Assembly (NCBI RefSeq): GCF_022179305.1
Contig: NZ_BPQP01000036.1
Location: 1-64,000, forward strand
Origin: Methylobacterium iners
GTDB taxonomy: Bacteria > Pseudomonadota > Alphaproteobacteria > Rhizobiales > Beijerinckiaceae
Direction of reading: 5' to 3'
Length of the DNA stretch: 64,000 nucleotides
Shown: piece after piece, positions 9,001-17,405 of the stretch
How positions within the stretch are numbered: the stretch's first letter is position 1
How the letters are laid out: each line of letters starts with the position of its first letter
The notes under the pieces: model-generated
The model's database searches: none
What the model was told of the DNA's origin: nothing
The model's input: the letters and a program-made list of their open reading frames with translations, nothing else
Made by a program: the position numbers and the translations under genes

Positions 9001-9759
9001 GTCGAGGGAGCGGAAGGTGTCCGCCCGCAGCGAGTTCCAGAGGTCGGCCCCGATCCATTGATAGTCCGGGGTCGTACGCAGGCGGCCGTTGTCGTTGTAG
9101 TCCGGGTTGCCGGTGCCGGCGATGACGTCGAGGGTGCCCGACGCGAACATCTCCTGGGCGATCTGGTTCGCGTTCGCGCGGGCGATGTTGTGCGCGCCGC
9201 CCGTGGCGGCCGGGGTCGCGTCGCTGAACTGCACGGTGGAGACGACGCCCGTCGCGCGGCCGAGCTGATGGAACTGCTCGGCGATCGAGAACAGCGGCTC
9301 GCCCGCTCCGTCGACGTCGATGGCGTTGTTGTAGGTCTTCTCGCCCGTGGCGATGGACGAGGCCGTGTTGCCCGAATCCGGGTAGGTGCGCCGGTGGAAC
9401 TCGTAGCCCTCGAAGCCGCGCGGATAGGTGACCTGGAAGCCGCCATTGTTCACGGTGTCCGAGCCGGCGACCGGCCGGAAATCGTAGTTCTTCGCCGGGT
9501 CGTAGACCACGTCCGGGTTCTGGGCGGTCCCGGTCTCGCCCGGGATCGGCGTCGTGCGGGTATCGAGCGGGTGGACCGACTGCGCGGTGGCGACGAAGCC
9601 GGCGCCGTCGGCCACGAGCGTCCGCCCGGCGGCGCCGGCCCGTGGATCGCCCTCGGCCAGCCCCTGCAGATAGAGCCGCGTCGCCTCCAGCGTGTTGTAG
9701 CCGGCGCCGTCGGCGATCATCACGATCACGTTTCTGATGGGGCTGGCAGTCGAGGCCAT
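6040..9759 (-). CDS. Secreted alkaline phosphatase with RTX calcium-binding repeats and C-terminal six-fold repeat
   Basis: A 1239-residue modular extracellular enzyme. Residues 1-480 form an alkaline phosphatase domain: VIVMIADGAG metal site, YPDSGNTASS with the likely nucleophile Ser129, EGGAVDRAMHAN, LLIVTADHDH and GNHSNQIIPLFAAGAGA. Residues 501-550, 697-748 and 878-925 are RTX nonapeptides (GGxGNDxL). Between them lies a duplicated module of about 180 residues (552-745 and 746-926). Residues 985-1230 hold six copies of a 38-46 residue unit (YLxxNxDVxxAGxxPLxHYxxFGxxEGRDP). There is no N-terminal signal peptide, which with the RTX repeats implies type I secretion; no ABC/HlyD/TolC exporter genes are nearby. 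AGAGGAAA upstream of 9759 supports the start. Role: phosphate scavenging from organic phosphate, inferred from the domain. No clear Pho box was found upstream. Confidence 0.9.
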   Translation of the reverse strand: MASTASPIRNVIVMIADGAGYNTLEATRLYLQGLAEGDPRAGAAGRTLVADGAGFVATAQSVHPLDTRTTPIPGETGTAQNPDVVYDPAKNYDFRPVAGSDTVNNGGFQVTYPRGFEGYEFHRRTYPDSGNTASSIATGEKTYNNAIDVDGAGEPLFSIAEQFHQLGRATGVVSTVQFSDATPAATGGAHNIARANANQIAQEMFASGTLDVIAGTGNPDYNDNGRLRTTPDYQWIGADLWNSLRADTFRSLDGQSWNLLQDRAAIQTAGSGTPTTERLAMITQAFTSSNFNRDGASAPNTTEIPFSVPRLETSPTLSELSLAALNRLNVDPDGLYLSIEGGAVDRAMHANNLGRMIEEYIEFNNSVRTVVDWINSPTSRATFEDTLLIVTADHDHLLFGPEGATIPYQPVQPDRNGDGVPEFRFFSGNHSNQIIPLFAAGAGASLIPSLADQVDAFTNAQGQRIGSGRNFTDEAELGDFLQAQVRLNATAVDAGNNALFGSDAGEALNGLAGNDFLDGRGGNDTLIGEAGNDVLSGGVGDDAVLGGAGNDTAFFNVATDGADRTDLGEGTDIVNVSAAGAGQTRLTFTSAQVGNGSTVDTNTMANQDGGLAVRLQAEAAGDVLTGPVSRYDDEGISFVAATNGLTFDVRDLVSGVARGDQFQVVTLGTAGNDTFTVPAATTAQPQRATYFNAGQGNDTVTGGAANDFLVGGAGNDTLSGGAGDDGFIGGAGNDTITGGAGNDTAIFNVSTDETDSVNLGEGADVVNVSAAAAGQIRLSFVSAQVGNGNASDAAGPAPQDGGLAVRLQAEGAGDALAGAVSRFDDEGTSFVAAAGTTFDVRDLVSGVQRGDAFEVVTLGTAGNDILTAIQPARPYYFNAGAGDDSVSGGTANDFLVGGGGNDRLSGGAGNDSFIGGAGDDVFDGGTGTDRVIFNFALSAASVGVAANGGFTIVGPEGSDTVRGIEQIQFTDRTLDNADGAPLVDDLFYAIRNPDVVAAGVDPDTHYAQFGFREGRDPNAFFSTTGYLAANSDVRAAGLNPLTHYEGFGFREGRDPGAAFDTQGYLARNADVRAANVNPLAHYLEFGQSEGRAINAAVGRAGEIGSARGFDAEFYLLSNPDVARAAITAGGDGFAFARDHFTNFGAREGRDANAIFDTDGYLAAYADVRTAGVNPLTHYTQFGFREGRDPSTGFDTSAYLAANADVRAAGIDPMTHYLQFGLYEGRSAQADTTFGAGNVG
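6070..6807 (-). repeat. Six tandem C-terminal protein repeats in the RTX phosphatase
   Basis: Six in-frame units encode protein residues 985-1230. Each has the pattern Y-L-x2-N-x-D-V, then P-x2-H-Y-x2-F-G and E-G-R-(D). Unit four carries an insertion of about 8 residues, and a short spacer separates units three and four. The units are diverged, so this is an old protein repeat and not a recent DNA expansion. Confidence 0.85.
6982..8106 (-). repeat. Tandem duplication of a 180-190 residue module in the RTX phosphatase
   Basis: Bases 7525-8106 and 6982-7524 encode two copies of the same module. Each starts with FNV(A/S)TD and passes through LGEG(T/A)D(I/V)VNVSAA, SAQVGNG, QDGGLAVRLQAE, FDVRDLVSGV and VVTLGTAGND, ending in RTX nonapeptides. 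Confidence 0.85.
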
Positions 9760-10147
9760 GACGGGTGATTTCCTCTGAGGGCAGGCGCAGGCCGCCGTCA
9801 GGCGGCCGTCTGTCGCGGGCGGGGAGCGTTTCGAAGGTTTTTGGGCAGGGGAGCGGACGGCTGGTCGGACATCCCGACTCGATGCATCGAGTCGCTCGTC
9901 TTCCTGCTCAAGCTATTACCCGGCGCTTTGCGACACTGTTGTGAACGCTTTTTTAACCTAATACTGTGTTACAATATTTCATTGCAAGTTCTTCGCCGTT
10001 TGGAAAGAACTTCGTCATCCGGCTCGCGCGTATTACGAGGGTCTGATTGCGATGCGCATCGATCCTCGGAAGCGGATTTCGACAGCTGACCGCGCGCCGT
10101 CACGCGGAGCGCCCGGCTTCGGTTCGTCGAGAACGATCAGGTGCGGC
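9760..10147. other. Intergenic region upstream of the RTX phosphatase
   Basis: About 390 bases with no convincing gene. It contains an AT-rich patch near 9945-9990 in otherwise GC-rich DNA. On the minus strand this reads TTGCAA, 18 bases, then TATTAG, a plausible sigma-70 promoter for the phosphatase gene. No phosphate-regulon direct repeat was recognised. Confidence 0.4.
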
Positions 10148-10702
10148 TCACAGAGGCGGGGCGTCGATGTCCGCGTTCCGGAGCCAGACCGCGGAGGCGA
10201 CGGCCAGCGGCTGCAGCGGCAGGGTCACGCGGCCGTGGTGCCTGGCCCACAATTCGATGCCGGTGAACCGGACCTCGCGGATCGAGAGCCAGGCGCCGAA
10301 GGGGAAGGTCGCGTCGGTCCCCTGCCCCGGCCCGAAGCATTCCTCGAAGGCGAGCGGGTCGACCATGATCTGATCGTATTTCTGCAGGTGCTCGGCCATC
10401 GGGACCTTGGAGCGGAACAGGACCCGATCCCGGTGGTACGAGGAGAAGCAGGGCTCGTACTCGGTGAGCGTGACCCAGAGCTTGCCGCCGATGCGCAGGT
10501 AGGGCGGGTTCGGGCCGGCATCGCTGAAGTTCATCGGGCTCCAGCCCGCCTCGACCATCAGCGAATCGGCGAGCGTCACGGGCTCGCCCACCACCCGCCG
10601 GGCGGGCATCTCCCAACCGTCGAGGTCCGGTAAGGCTCCGGATCCCGATGGGCCCTGGAAATCGCGGACCTGAATGTCGGCGTCCGTGCTGGGAGAGGTC
10701 AT
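10148..10702 (-). CDS. Conserved-looking hypothetical protein
   Basis: A 184-residue soluble protein of unknown function; I do not recognise the family. It has no signal peptide or membrane helix. It is rich in beta-type segments (YLRIGGKLWVTLTEYEP, FGAWLSIREVRFTGIELWARHHG) and has acidic patches. The ATG at 10702 is the only good start; the open frame extends upstream to a TTG at 10828, but that part looks non-coding. It stands alone between the RTX phosphatase upstream region and trcR. Confidence 0.6.
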   Translation of the reverse strand: MTSPSTDADIQVRDFQGPSGSGALPDLDGWEMPARRVVGEPVTLADSLMVEAGWSPMNFSDAGPNPPYLRIGGKLWVTLTEYEPCFSSYHRDRVLFRSKVPMAEHLQKYDQIMVDPLAFEECFGPGQGTDATFPFGAWLSIREVRFTGIELWARHHGRVTLPLQPLAVASAVWLRNADIDAPPL

Positions 10703-10926
10703 GAGCCGCCCGTAATCGTCGTCCTCGCCAATCGAGACGGGAAGATTATTGACGATTTTTCCGGTCTTGGCGACTGCGGAACGGGTGCTTTCGATGCTGC
10801 GATGCAGCGCAGATCTTCGAACGGCCAAGCTTACGCCTCGGACGAGCCCTCAGATCTGAGCCGATACTGTCGATCCCTCGCCCGGCATCAGCCTGGAGAC
10901 CCGCTTCCGTTCCCGGGATCGGTGCC

Positions 10927-11634
10927 TCACTCCTCCTCGTCCTCCGCCTGGCGCATGCCCTTGAGCTTGGCGAAGACCGAGTCGACGTTGAGCTTCTCGT
11001 CGCGGCTCGCGCGGTGGTGCTCCTCGTTCTCGTCCGGCTCCGGCGCGGTCGAGATCTCGGTGGGCAGGAGCGTCGCGCCGGTCTCGGCCGGCACCAGCGC
11101 CGGACGGTCCTTGGCGGCGCGCTGCACCTCGAAGTCGAGGTCGATCTGCGTGCAGAGGCCGAGCGTCACCGGGTCGAGGGGCTGCAGCGAGCCGGAATTC
11201 CAGTGCGTGCGGTCGCGGATCTGCTGGATCGTCGACTTGGTGGTGCCCACCAGCCGGATGATCTGCGCGTCCTTGAGCTCGGGGTGGTTGCGCAGAAGCC
11301 AGAGGATGGCGTTCGGCCGGTCCTGGCGGCGCGAGAGCGGGGTGTAGCGCGGGCCCTTGGTGGTGCGCTTCACCTCGGGCAGCTTCACCTTCGAGACCGC
11401 GACCTTGAGCTTGTAGTCCGGGCTCTTCTGCGCCTTCTCGATCTCGTCGCGGGTGAGCTGGCCCGTGGTGATGGGATCGAGCCCCTTGATCCCGGCCGCG
11501 ACCTCGCCGTCGGCGATGCCCTTCACCTCGAGCGGGTGGAGCTTGCAGAAATCGGCGATCTGCTCGAAGGCGAGCGAGGTGTTCTCGACCAGCCACACGG
11601 CGGTGGCCTTGGGCATCAGCGGACCCTGGGACAT
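10927..11634 (-). CDS. trcR: Cell-cycle transcriptional regulator TrcR (DUF1013)
   Basis: A 235-residue DUF1013 protein. In Caulobacter the family member TrcR associates with RNA polymerase and acts on cell-cycle promoters. The N-terminal PKATAVWLVENTSLAFEQIA and the central helix-turn-helix-like part (NAILWLLRNHPELKD, then IIRLVGTTKSTIQQI) are typical. The C-terminus is an acidic tail ending in EDEEE. The ATG at 11634 is preceded by GGAG; an ATG at 11616 (MPKATAV) is equally possible. It is monocistronic, upstream of nothing on its strand until the unknown gene at 10702. Confidence 0.85.
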   Translation of the reverse strand: MSQGPLMPKATAVWLVENTSLAFEQIADFCKLHPLEVKGIADGEVAAGIKGLDPITTGQLTRDEIEKAQKSPDYKLKVAVSKVKLPEVKRTTKGPRYTPLSRRQDRPNAILWLLRNHPELKDAQIIRLVGTTKSTIQQIRDRTHWNSGSLQPLDPVTLGLCTQIDLDFEVQRAAKDRPALVPAETGATLLPTEISTAPEPDENEEHHRASRDEKLNVDSVFAKLKGMRQAEDEEE

Positions 11635-11816
11635 GACTTTGCGCGGCTCCAACCTTCGCGCGGACGGGCGGGGCCGGGCATCGGTCCGCGGGCTCCGGAT
11701 GGATCGATCCGGATGTCCCGTCTCACGCTGTCAAATGGGGATGCAGGCTTATAGGCGCGGGTGGAGGCGGGCGCAATCGGTGTCCTGCGCCATGATCCTG
11801 GAGTCAGGGCACGATC

Positions 11817-12761
<945 letters not shown>

Positions 12762-12864
12762 GCCGGGGCCTTCATGCCAGGGTCCTGAACGCCTGACGGC
12801 TCGCGCTCATACCAGTGGCGCCGGGGTGTCACAATGCCTTCACGGAGGGGGTGCCCCGGCCCGC

Positions 12865-13092
12865 TCACGGCTCCAGCAGCCGGTGCAGGTGGACGATGAA
12901 GTAGCGCGTCTGGGCGCTGTCCACCGTGGCCTGGGCCTTGGCCTTCCAGGCCACCTGCGCGGAGGCGTAGTCGGGGAAGATCCCGACGATGTCGAGGCCC
13001 TTCACGTCGCGGAAGTGGACGCCGTCCAGGTTCTCGAGCTCGCCGCCGAAGACGAGGTGGAGCCGCTGCCCGCTGTCGATCGTGGTCGTCAT
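12865..13092 (-). CDS. DUF4170 small protein
   Basis: A 75-residue protein matching the DUF4170 pattern: an aromatic/acidic start, FGGELENLDGVHFRDVKGLDIVG, then DYASAQVAWKAKAQATVD, then YFIVHLHRLLEP. The function is unknown. It is likely cytoplasmic, with no signal peptide. The ATG at 13092 (MTTTIDSGQ) was chosen over the longer upstream frame because conservation begins there. It lies just upstream of prs on the same strand. Confidence 0.75.
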   Translation of the reverse strand: MTTTIDSGQRLHLVFGGELENLDGVHFRDVKGLDIVGIFPDYASAQVAWKAKAQATVDSAQTRYFIVHLHRLLEP

Positions 13093-13248
13093 GTGGTCCG
13101 CCCCCGGAGTCCCGCACCAGGCCTGCCCGAGGCAGGAGCCGTGCCGCGCCGGTGCGGTCGCAAACGCCGCGGCGCGCGTCAAGCCGGGTGGTGCGCGGAG
13201 GTCAAAGGGGGTCGTCTATTCCCGAGGTCGACCCGCCACGGAAGGCCC

Positions 13249-14877
13249 TCAGCCGTCGAACAGCGAGCCCTGGCCCGCGCCCTGGAGGCCGGCCGGCATC
13301 TTGCCCCGCTTGGCCCGGGCGCCGGCGAGTCCCTCGCGGACCGCGCCCGGCGCGTCGCCGCCATCGGCATGCACCGCGACCGTCCCGTCGGCGAATTGCA
13401 GGGCCAGCGCCTGGCCCCCGGCGACGGCGCGCGCGTTGCGCACCGGATCGCCGGCGGCGTCGCGCACCAGCGCGTAGCCCCGGGCGAGGACGGCGCGATA
13501 GCTGAGCGAGCCGAGCAGCGCGCCCAGGCCCGCCAGTCTCGTCCGCCGGCGCTCGGAGAGGCGCGTGGCGGCCCGCCCCAGGCGGCCGTGCAGGGAGGCG
13601 AGCCGGTCGGCGGCGCGGACGTTCTCCGCCCGCGCCCGGCTCAAGGTGGTGTCGCGCCCCACGACGAGGCGCCGCCCGAGCTGGGCGAGGACGTCGCCCC
13701 GGCGGAGCGCGTAGTTCGTCACGGCGGTGCGCGGGCGGTGGTCGATCTGGGCGAGGCGGGCCCGTGCCCGGGCGACGACGAGGGCCGGCGGGTGGCGGCC
13801 GAAGCGTTCCAGCAGCCGCCCGAACCGCGCCCGGAAGGCGCGGGCGTTGGCGGCAAGCGCCGGCATCAGGCGCGCCTCGGCGAGGTCGAGCCGCTGGCGC
13901 TTGCCCGCGAGGAAGGCGTCGGCGCCCGGCATCGCCCGCACCAGGGCGCGCAGGTCGGAGCGCTCGCGCTCGACCCGCCGGGCCGCGGCCTCGCGCCCGC
14001 GCCGGCCGAGCTCGTCCACCTCGGCGACGAGGTCGGCGCGCACGGGCACCGCCATCTCGGCGGCACCGGTGGGGGTCGGCGCGCGGCGGTCGGCGACGAA
14101 ATCGATGAGCGTGGTGTCGGTCTCGTGGCCCACCGCCGAGATCAGCGGGATGGTGCTCACGGCCGCCGCGCGCAGCACGATCTCCTCGTTGAAGGCCCAG
14201 AGATCCTCGATGGAGCCGCCGCCGCGGGCCACGATGATCACGTCGGGCCGCGGGATCTTTCCGCCGACCTTGAGCGCGTTGAAGCCCTGGATGGCCGCGG
14301 CGATCTCCTCGGCCGCTCCCTCCCCCTGCACCCGGACCGGCCAGACCAGCACGGGCCGCGGAAACCGGTCGGCCAGCCGGTGCAGGATGTCCCGGATCAC
14401 GGCCCCGGTCGGCGAGGTCACGACGCCGACGACCCGCGGCAGGTAGGGAATCGGGCGCTTGCGCTCGGCGGCGAACAGGCCCTCCGCCGCGAGCAGGCGC
14501 TTGCGCTCCTCGAGCAGCGCCATCCAGGCGCCGATGCCGGCGGGCTCCAGGGTCTCGACGACGATCTGGTAGGAGGACTTGCCGGCAAACGTCGTGATCC
14601 GGCCGGTGGCGACGACTTCGAGGCCCTCCGCCGGCTTCTGGCGCAGCCGGTTGAAGGTGCCCTTCCAGACGACGGCGTCGATCCGGGCCGTGCCGTCCTT
14701 GAGGGAGAAATAGGCGTGGCCGGAGCCGTGCTGGCCGCGATAGCCGGAGATCTCGCCGCGCAGCCGGACATGCCCGAAGGCGTCCTCCAGCGTCCGCTTC
14801 AGGGCGGAGGCGAGATCGCCCACCGACCATTCGGGCGCGTTCGTCACGGTCGTCGCGGGCGGGGGAACGAGGGGCAT
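13249..14877 (-). CDS. xseA: Exodeoxyribonuclease VII large subunit
   Basis: A 542-residue XseA, the catalytic subunit that degrades single-stranded DNA to oligonucleotides in repair. Residues 12-110 form the OB-fold ([40 protein letters not shown]). Next comes the catalytic domain with [34 protein letters not shown] and [23 protein letters not shown] read in parts. A long Arg/Ala-rich coiled-coil follows and then an RGYALVRD C-terminus. It is longer than the E. coli protein because of the C-terminal extension, common in alphaproteobacteria. The small subunit xseB is not adjacent. Confidence 0.95.
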   Translation of the reverse strand: MPLVPPPATTVTNAPEWSVGDLASALKRTLEDAFGHVRLRGEISGYRGQHGSGHAYFSLKDGTARIDAVVWKGTFNRLRQKPAEGLEVVATGRITTFAGKSSYQIVVETLEPAGIGAWMALLEERKRLLAAEGLFAAERKRPIPYLPRVVGVVTSPTGAVIRDILHRLADRFPRPVLVWPVRVQGEGAAEEIAAAIQGFNALKVGGKIPRPDVIIVARGGGSIEDLWAFNEEIVLRAAAVSTIPLISAVGHETDTTLIDFVADRRAPTPTGAAEMAVPVRADLVAEVDELGRRGREAAARRVERERSDLRALVRAMPGADAFLAGKRQRLDLAEARLMPALAANARAFRARFGRLLERFGRHPPALVVARARARLAQIDHRPRTAVTNYALRRGDVLAQLGRRLVVGRDTTLSRARAENVRAADRLASLHGRLGRAATRLSERRRTRLAGLGALLGSLSYRAVLARGYALVRDAAGDPVRNARAVAGGQALALQFADGTVAVHADGGDAPGAVREGLAGARAKRGKMPAGLQGAGQGSLFDG

Positions 14878-14940
14878 GGCGGCGGACGCTAGTGCCGCGC
14901 CCGGCCGAGGTAAAGCGGGCGGCCTAAACGCCGGTGGGCT

Positions 14941-15153
14941 TCAGGACAGCATCGTCAGGATGAGGGCGAAGGAGACGAGCGGCACGACGCCGAGCGCTGC
15001 GGCCCAGTGCCAGAAGCCGGGGCTTCCGAGACGTCGGTTGTCGTTGCTGGCGTGGGGATGGTGCCGGCCGCTCTGGAGGTAGCGCGACAGCCGAAGCCCC
15101 TGCCCGGTGGCCGGGAACGTCGAAGACAGGTTCGAGCGGCGACATCCGGGCAT
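14941..15153 (-). CDS. Small protein with C-terminal membrane helix
   Basis: A 70-residue predicted protein: a basic N-terminal half, then HASNDNRR and one hydrophobic helix at the very C-terminus (HWAAALGVVPLVSFALILTML). No function is known. A near-match to the EcfG-type promoter (GGAAC, 17 bases, TGTT) lies at 15064-15089 counted loosely around 15164-15189, just upstream, which would leave almost no leader. It is on the same strand as, and upstream of, xseA. Confidence 0.4.
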   Translation of the reverse strand: MPGCRRSNLSSTFPATGQGLRLSRYLQSGRHHPHASNDNRRLGSPGFWHWAAALGVVPLVSFALILTMLS

Positions 15154-15237
15154 AGCAGGGAACAACAACCTCGGAGGCCGGACCGTTCCGCGAATTCTGC
15201 AAAAACCGTCCGCTGTCGGACACTTCGCGCGGTCGCC

Positions 15238-15975
15238 TCACCAGAGCGAGAATTCCGTCGCGAAATCCGTCGTCTTCAAGCGGCTGCAGGCCCCCGGGTC
15301 GACCCGGCAATCGACACCCGGCGCCAGGGTGATCTCGCCCGCCTCGCCGCGCTCGAAGCGCAGCCGCACCGGCTCCTCGTCGGCCTTGGCGTAGGCGAAG
15401 CTGACCTTGACCCGTACAGAGTCGAAGGCGGCCCGGTCGGCGTAGAAGATGAGGTCGCGCGAGACCGCCTCCCCCGGATTGAGGTCGGAGGGCTGGGCCG
15501 GCCCATCGGTGGCCCCGGCGAACAGCACGCCCTGGCGCAGGATCACCGCGCCGGGATCGGACAGGCTGTAGCCGCGCGCCTCCTCGATCGTGCTCGCGGG
15601 CGCGGCCGGCTTGCCGACGGGCGCCGCCTCCGCGGCCTCCGGCGCGAAGCGCGCCTTGATCCCCACGACGTTGTAGGTGAGGCCGAGCACCCGCACGCCG
15701 GTTTGGCCGACATTGGTGCGGGTCACGGTGGATCGGATCGCGACGCGCTCGCCCCGCTCGCCCGCCTTGACGAGGTTCGTCGTCACCGAGACCGCCGGCG
15801 GGGCCAGGCCCGGCTTGATCCGCGCCTCGTAGATGAAGGTGTAGACCGCCCAGGCGCCGGCCGCGACGATGGCGAGCGTCTGCGTCCAGCTGCTGAGCGC
15901 GGCGGCGTCGAACCGGCTGCCGGGCTCCCGCGCCTCCCCTGCCCCCTCGGACGGGGCCCGATCCCTGGCTTGCAT
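15238..15975 (-). CDS. Hypothetical membrane-anchored protein
   Basis: A 245-residue protein not assigned to a named family. A hydrophilic N-terminus is followed by one transmembrane helix (about residues 31-50, TLAIVAAGAWAVYTFIYEA). A beta-rich domain then contains VSVTTNLVKAGERGERVAIRSTVTRTNVG, read in parts, and the end has two cysteines (VDCRVDPGACS). The topology suggests an anchored periplasmic domain. It is divergent from purD, about 140 bases away. Confidence 0.6.
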   Translation of the reverse strand: MQARDRAPSEGAGEAREPGSRFDAAALSSWTQTLAIVAAGAWAVYTFIYEARIKPGLAPPAVSVTTNLVKAGERGERVAIRSTVTRTNVGQTGVRVLGLTYNVVGIKARFAPEAAEAAPVGKPAAPASTIEEARGYSLSDPGAVILRQGVLFAGATDGPAQPSDLNPGEAVSRDLIFYADRAAFDSVRVKVSFAYAKADEEPVRLRFERGEAGEITLAPGVDCRVDPGACSRLKTTDFATEFSLW

Positions 15976-16114
15976 CGGCCCTCCTCGCCCGCGCCGGTTC
16001 CGGCGCCTGCCCCTGCGACAGCGCGCGAAGCGCAGGGCCGTTCCCCAGGAAGGGAGGCCGCGCGCGTCCCGCCGGTCTTTTCAAGCCGGCGGTTTTGGGG
16101 AACACCGTGGCTTC

Positions 16115-17395
16115 ATGAAGATCCTCCTGATCGGCTCCGGCGGGCGCGAGCATGCCCTGGCCATGGCGCTCGCCAAGAGCCCGCTCTGCGACCGCCTGTT
16201 CATCGCGCCCGGCAATCCCGGGACGGCCGAGCACGGCGAGAACCGCCCGGACCTCAAGGTCGGCGATCACGCGACTGTCTGCGACTTCTGCCGGGCGGAG
16301 GAGATCGGCCTCGTCGTCGTCGGGCCGGAGGCGCCGCTGGTGGCCGGGCTCGTCGACGATCTCGCCGCCGCCGGTATCCGCGCCTTCGGCCCGACGAAGG
16401 CCGCCGCCCGGCTCGAAGGCTCGAAGGGCTTCACCAAGGAGCTCTGCGCCGAATACGGCATCCCGACCGCGGGCTTCGCGCGGTTCTCGGGCCTTGGCCC
16501 CGCGCTGGCCCACCTCGCGGCGCAGGGCGCGCCGATCGTGGTCAAGGCCGACGGGCTCGCCGCCGGCAAGGGGGTCGTCGTGGCCGAGACCCTCGACCAG
16601 GCCGAGACCGCGGTGCGGTCCATGCTCGCCGAGCCCGGCGCCGAGATCGTGATCGAGGAATGCCTGTTCGGCGAGGAGGCGAGCTTCTTCGCGCTCTGCG
16701 ACGGCACCCGCGCCGTGCCGATCGGGACGGCGCAGGACCACAAGCGCGTCTTCGACGGGGACCGCGGCCCCAATACCGGCGGCATGGGCGCCTATTCCCC
16801 GGCGACGATCCTGACCCCGGAGATCGAGCGCACGGTGATGGAGACGATCATCGCGCCGACGCTGGCCGGCATGCGGGCCCGGGGCACCCCGTTCACGGGC
16901 ATCCTCTATGCCGGGCTGATGCTGACCGAGGCCGGGCCGAAGCTCATCGAGTACAACACGCGCTTCGGCGATCCCGAGGCGCAGGTGCTGATGCCCCGCC
17001 TCGCCTGCGACCTCGTCCCCGCCCTGATCGCCGCCTGCGACGGCGACGTCTCCGGCGCCGAGATCCGGTTCGACGAGCACCGGGCCGCGCTCACCGTGGT
17101 CATGGCGGCGGCGGGCTACCCGGGCACGGTGGTGCGCGGCTCGACCATCCGCGGCCTCGACGCGGCCTCCGACGATTCCGTCATCGTCTACCAGGCCGGC
17201 ACCCGCGCGGAGGGCGGCCGGCTCGTGGCCGATGGCGGGCGGGTGCTGGCCGTCACCGGGCTCGGGGAGAGCATGATGACCGCCCAGGCCCGCGCCTACG
17301 CCGCCATCGCCCGGATCGACTGGCCGGAGGGCTTCTGCCGGCGCGACATCGGCCGGCGCGCGGTCGCCCGCGAGGTCGCCGGCGGCGGGATCTGA
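16115..17395 (+). CDS. purD: Phosphoribosylamine-glycine ligase
   Basis: A 426-residue ATP-grasp enzyme, second step of de novo purine synthesis, joining glycine to phosphoribosylamine. The start MKILLIGSGGREHALA is the conserved N-terminus. The glycine-rich PIVVKADGLAAGKGV, the metal-binding LIEYNTRFGDPEAQ and the product-site NTGGMGAYSP are all present. The ATG at 16115 was chosen for that N-terminus; the frame is open upstream but not conserved. It is monocistronic; the PAS-GGDEF-EAL gene converges on it with 10 bases between stops. Confidence 0.96.
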   Translation: MKILLIGSGGREHALAMALAKSPLCDRLFIAPGNPGTAEHGENRPDLKVGDHATVCDFCRAEEIGLVVVGPEAPLVAGLVDDLAAAGIRAFGPTKAAARLEGSKGFTKELCAEYGIPTAGFARFSGLGPALAHLAAQGAPIVVKADGLAAGKGVVVAETLDQAETAVRSMLAEPGAEIVIEECLFGEEASFFALCDGTRAVPIGTAQDHKRVFDGDRGPNTGGMGAYSPATILTPEIERTVMETIIAPTLAGMRARGTPFTGILYAGLMLTEAGPKLIEYNTRFGDPEAQVLMPRLACDLVPALIAACDGDVSGAEIRFDEHRAALTVVMAAAGYPGTVVRGSTIRGLDAASDDSVIVYQAGTRAEGGRLVADGGRVLAVTGLGESMMTAQARAYAAIARIDWPEGFCRRDIGRRAVAREVAGGGI

Positions 17396-17405
17396 GGGCG
17401 TCGCC

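Noticed and set aside
6517-9768. 1083-codon plus-strand frame opposite the RTX phosphatase
   Set aside because: Ala/Val/Arg-biased mirror of the phosphatase gene with no recognisable domain.
9841-10089. 82-codon plus-strand frame upstream of the phosphatase
   Set aside because: No ribosome site, erratic composition, and it covers the likely promoter patch.
9760-10147. Pho box for the alkaline phosphatase
   Set aside because: No pair of CTGTCAT-like direct repeats with 11-base spacing could be found.
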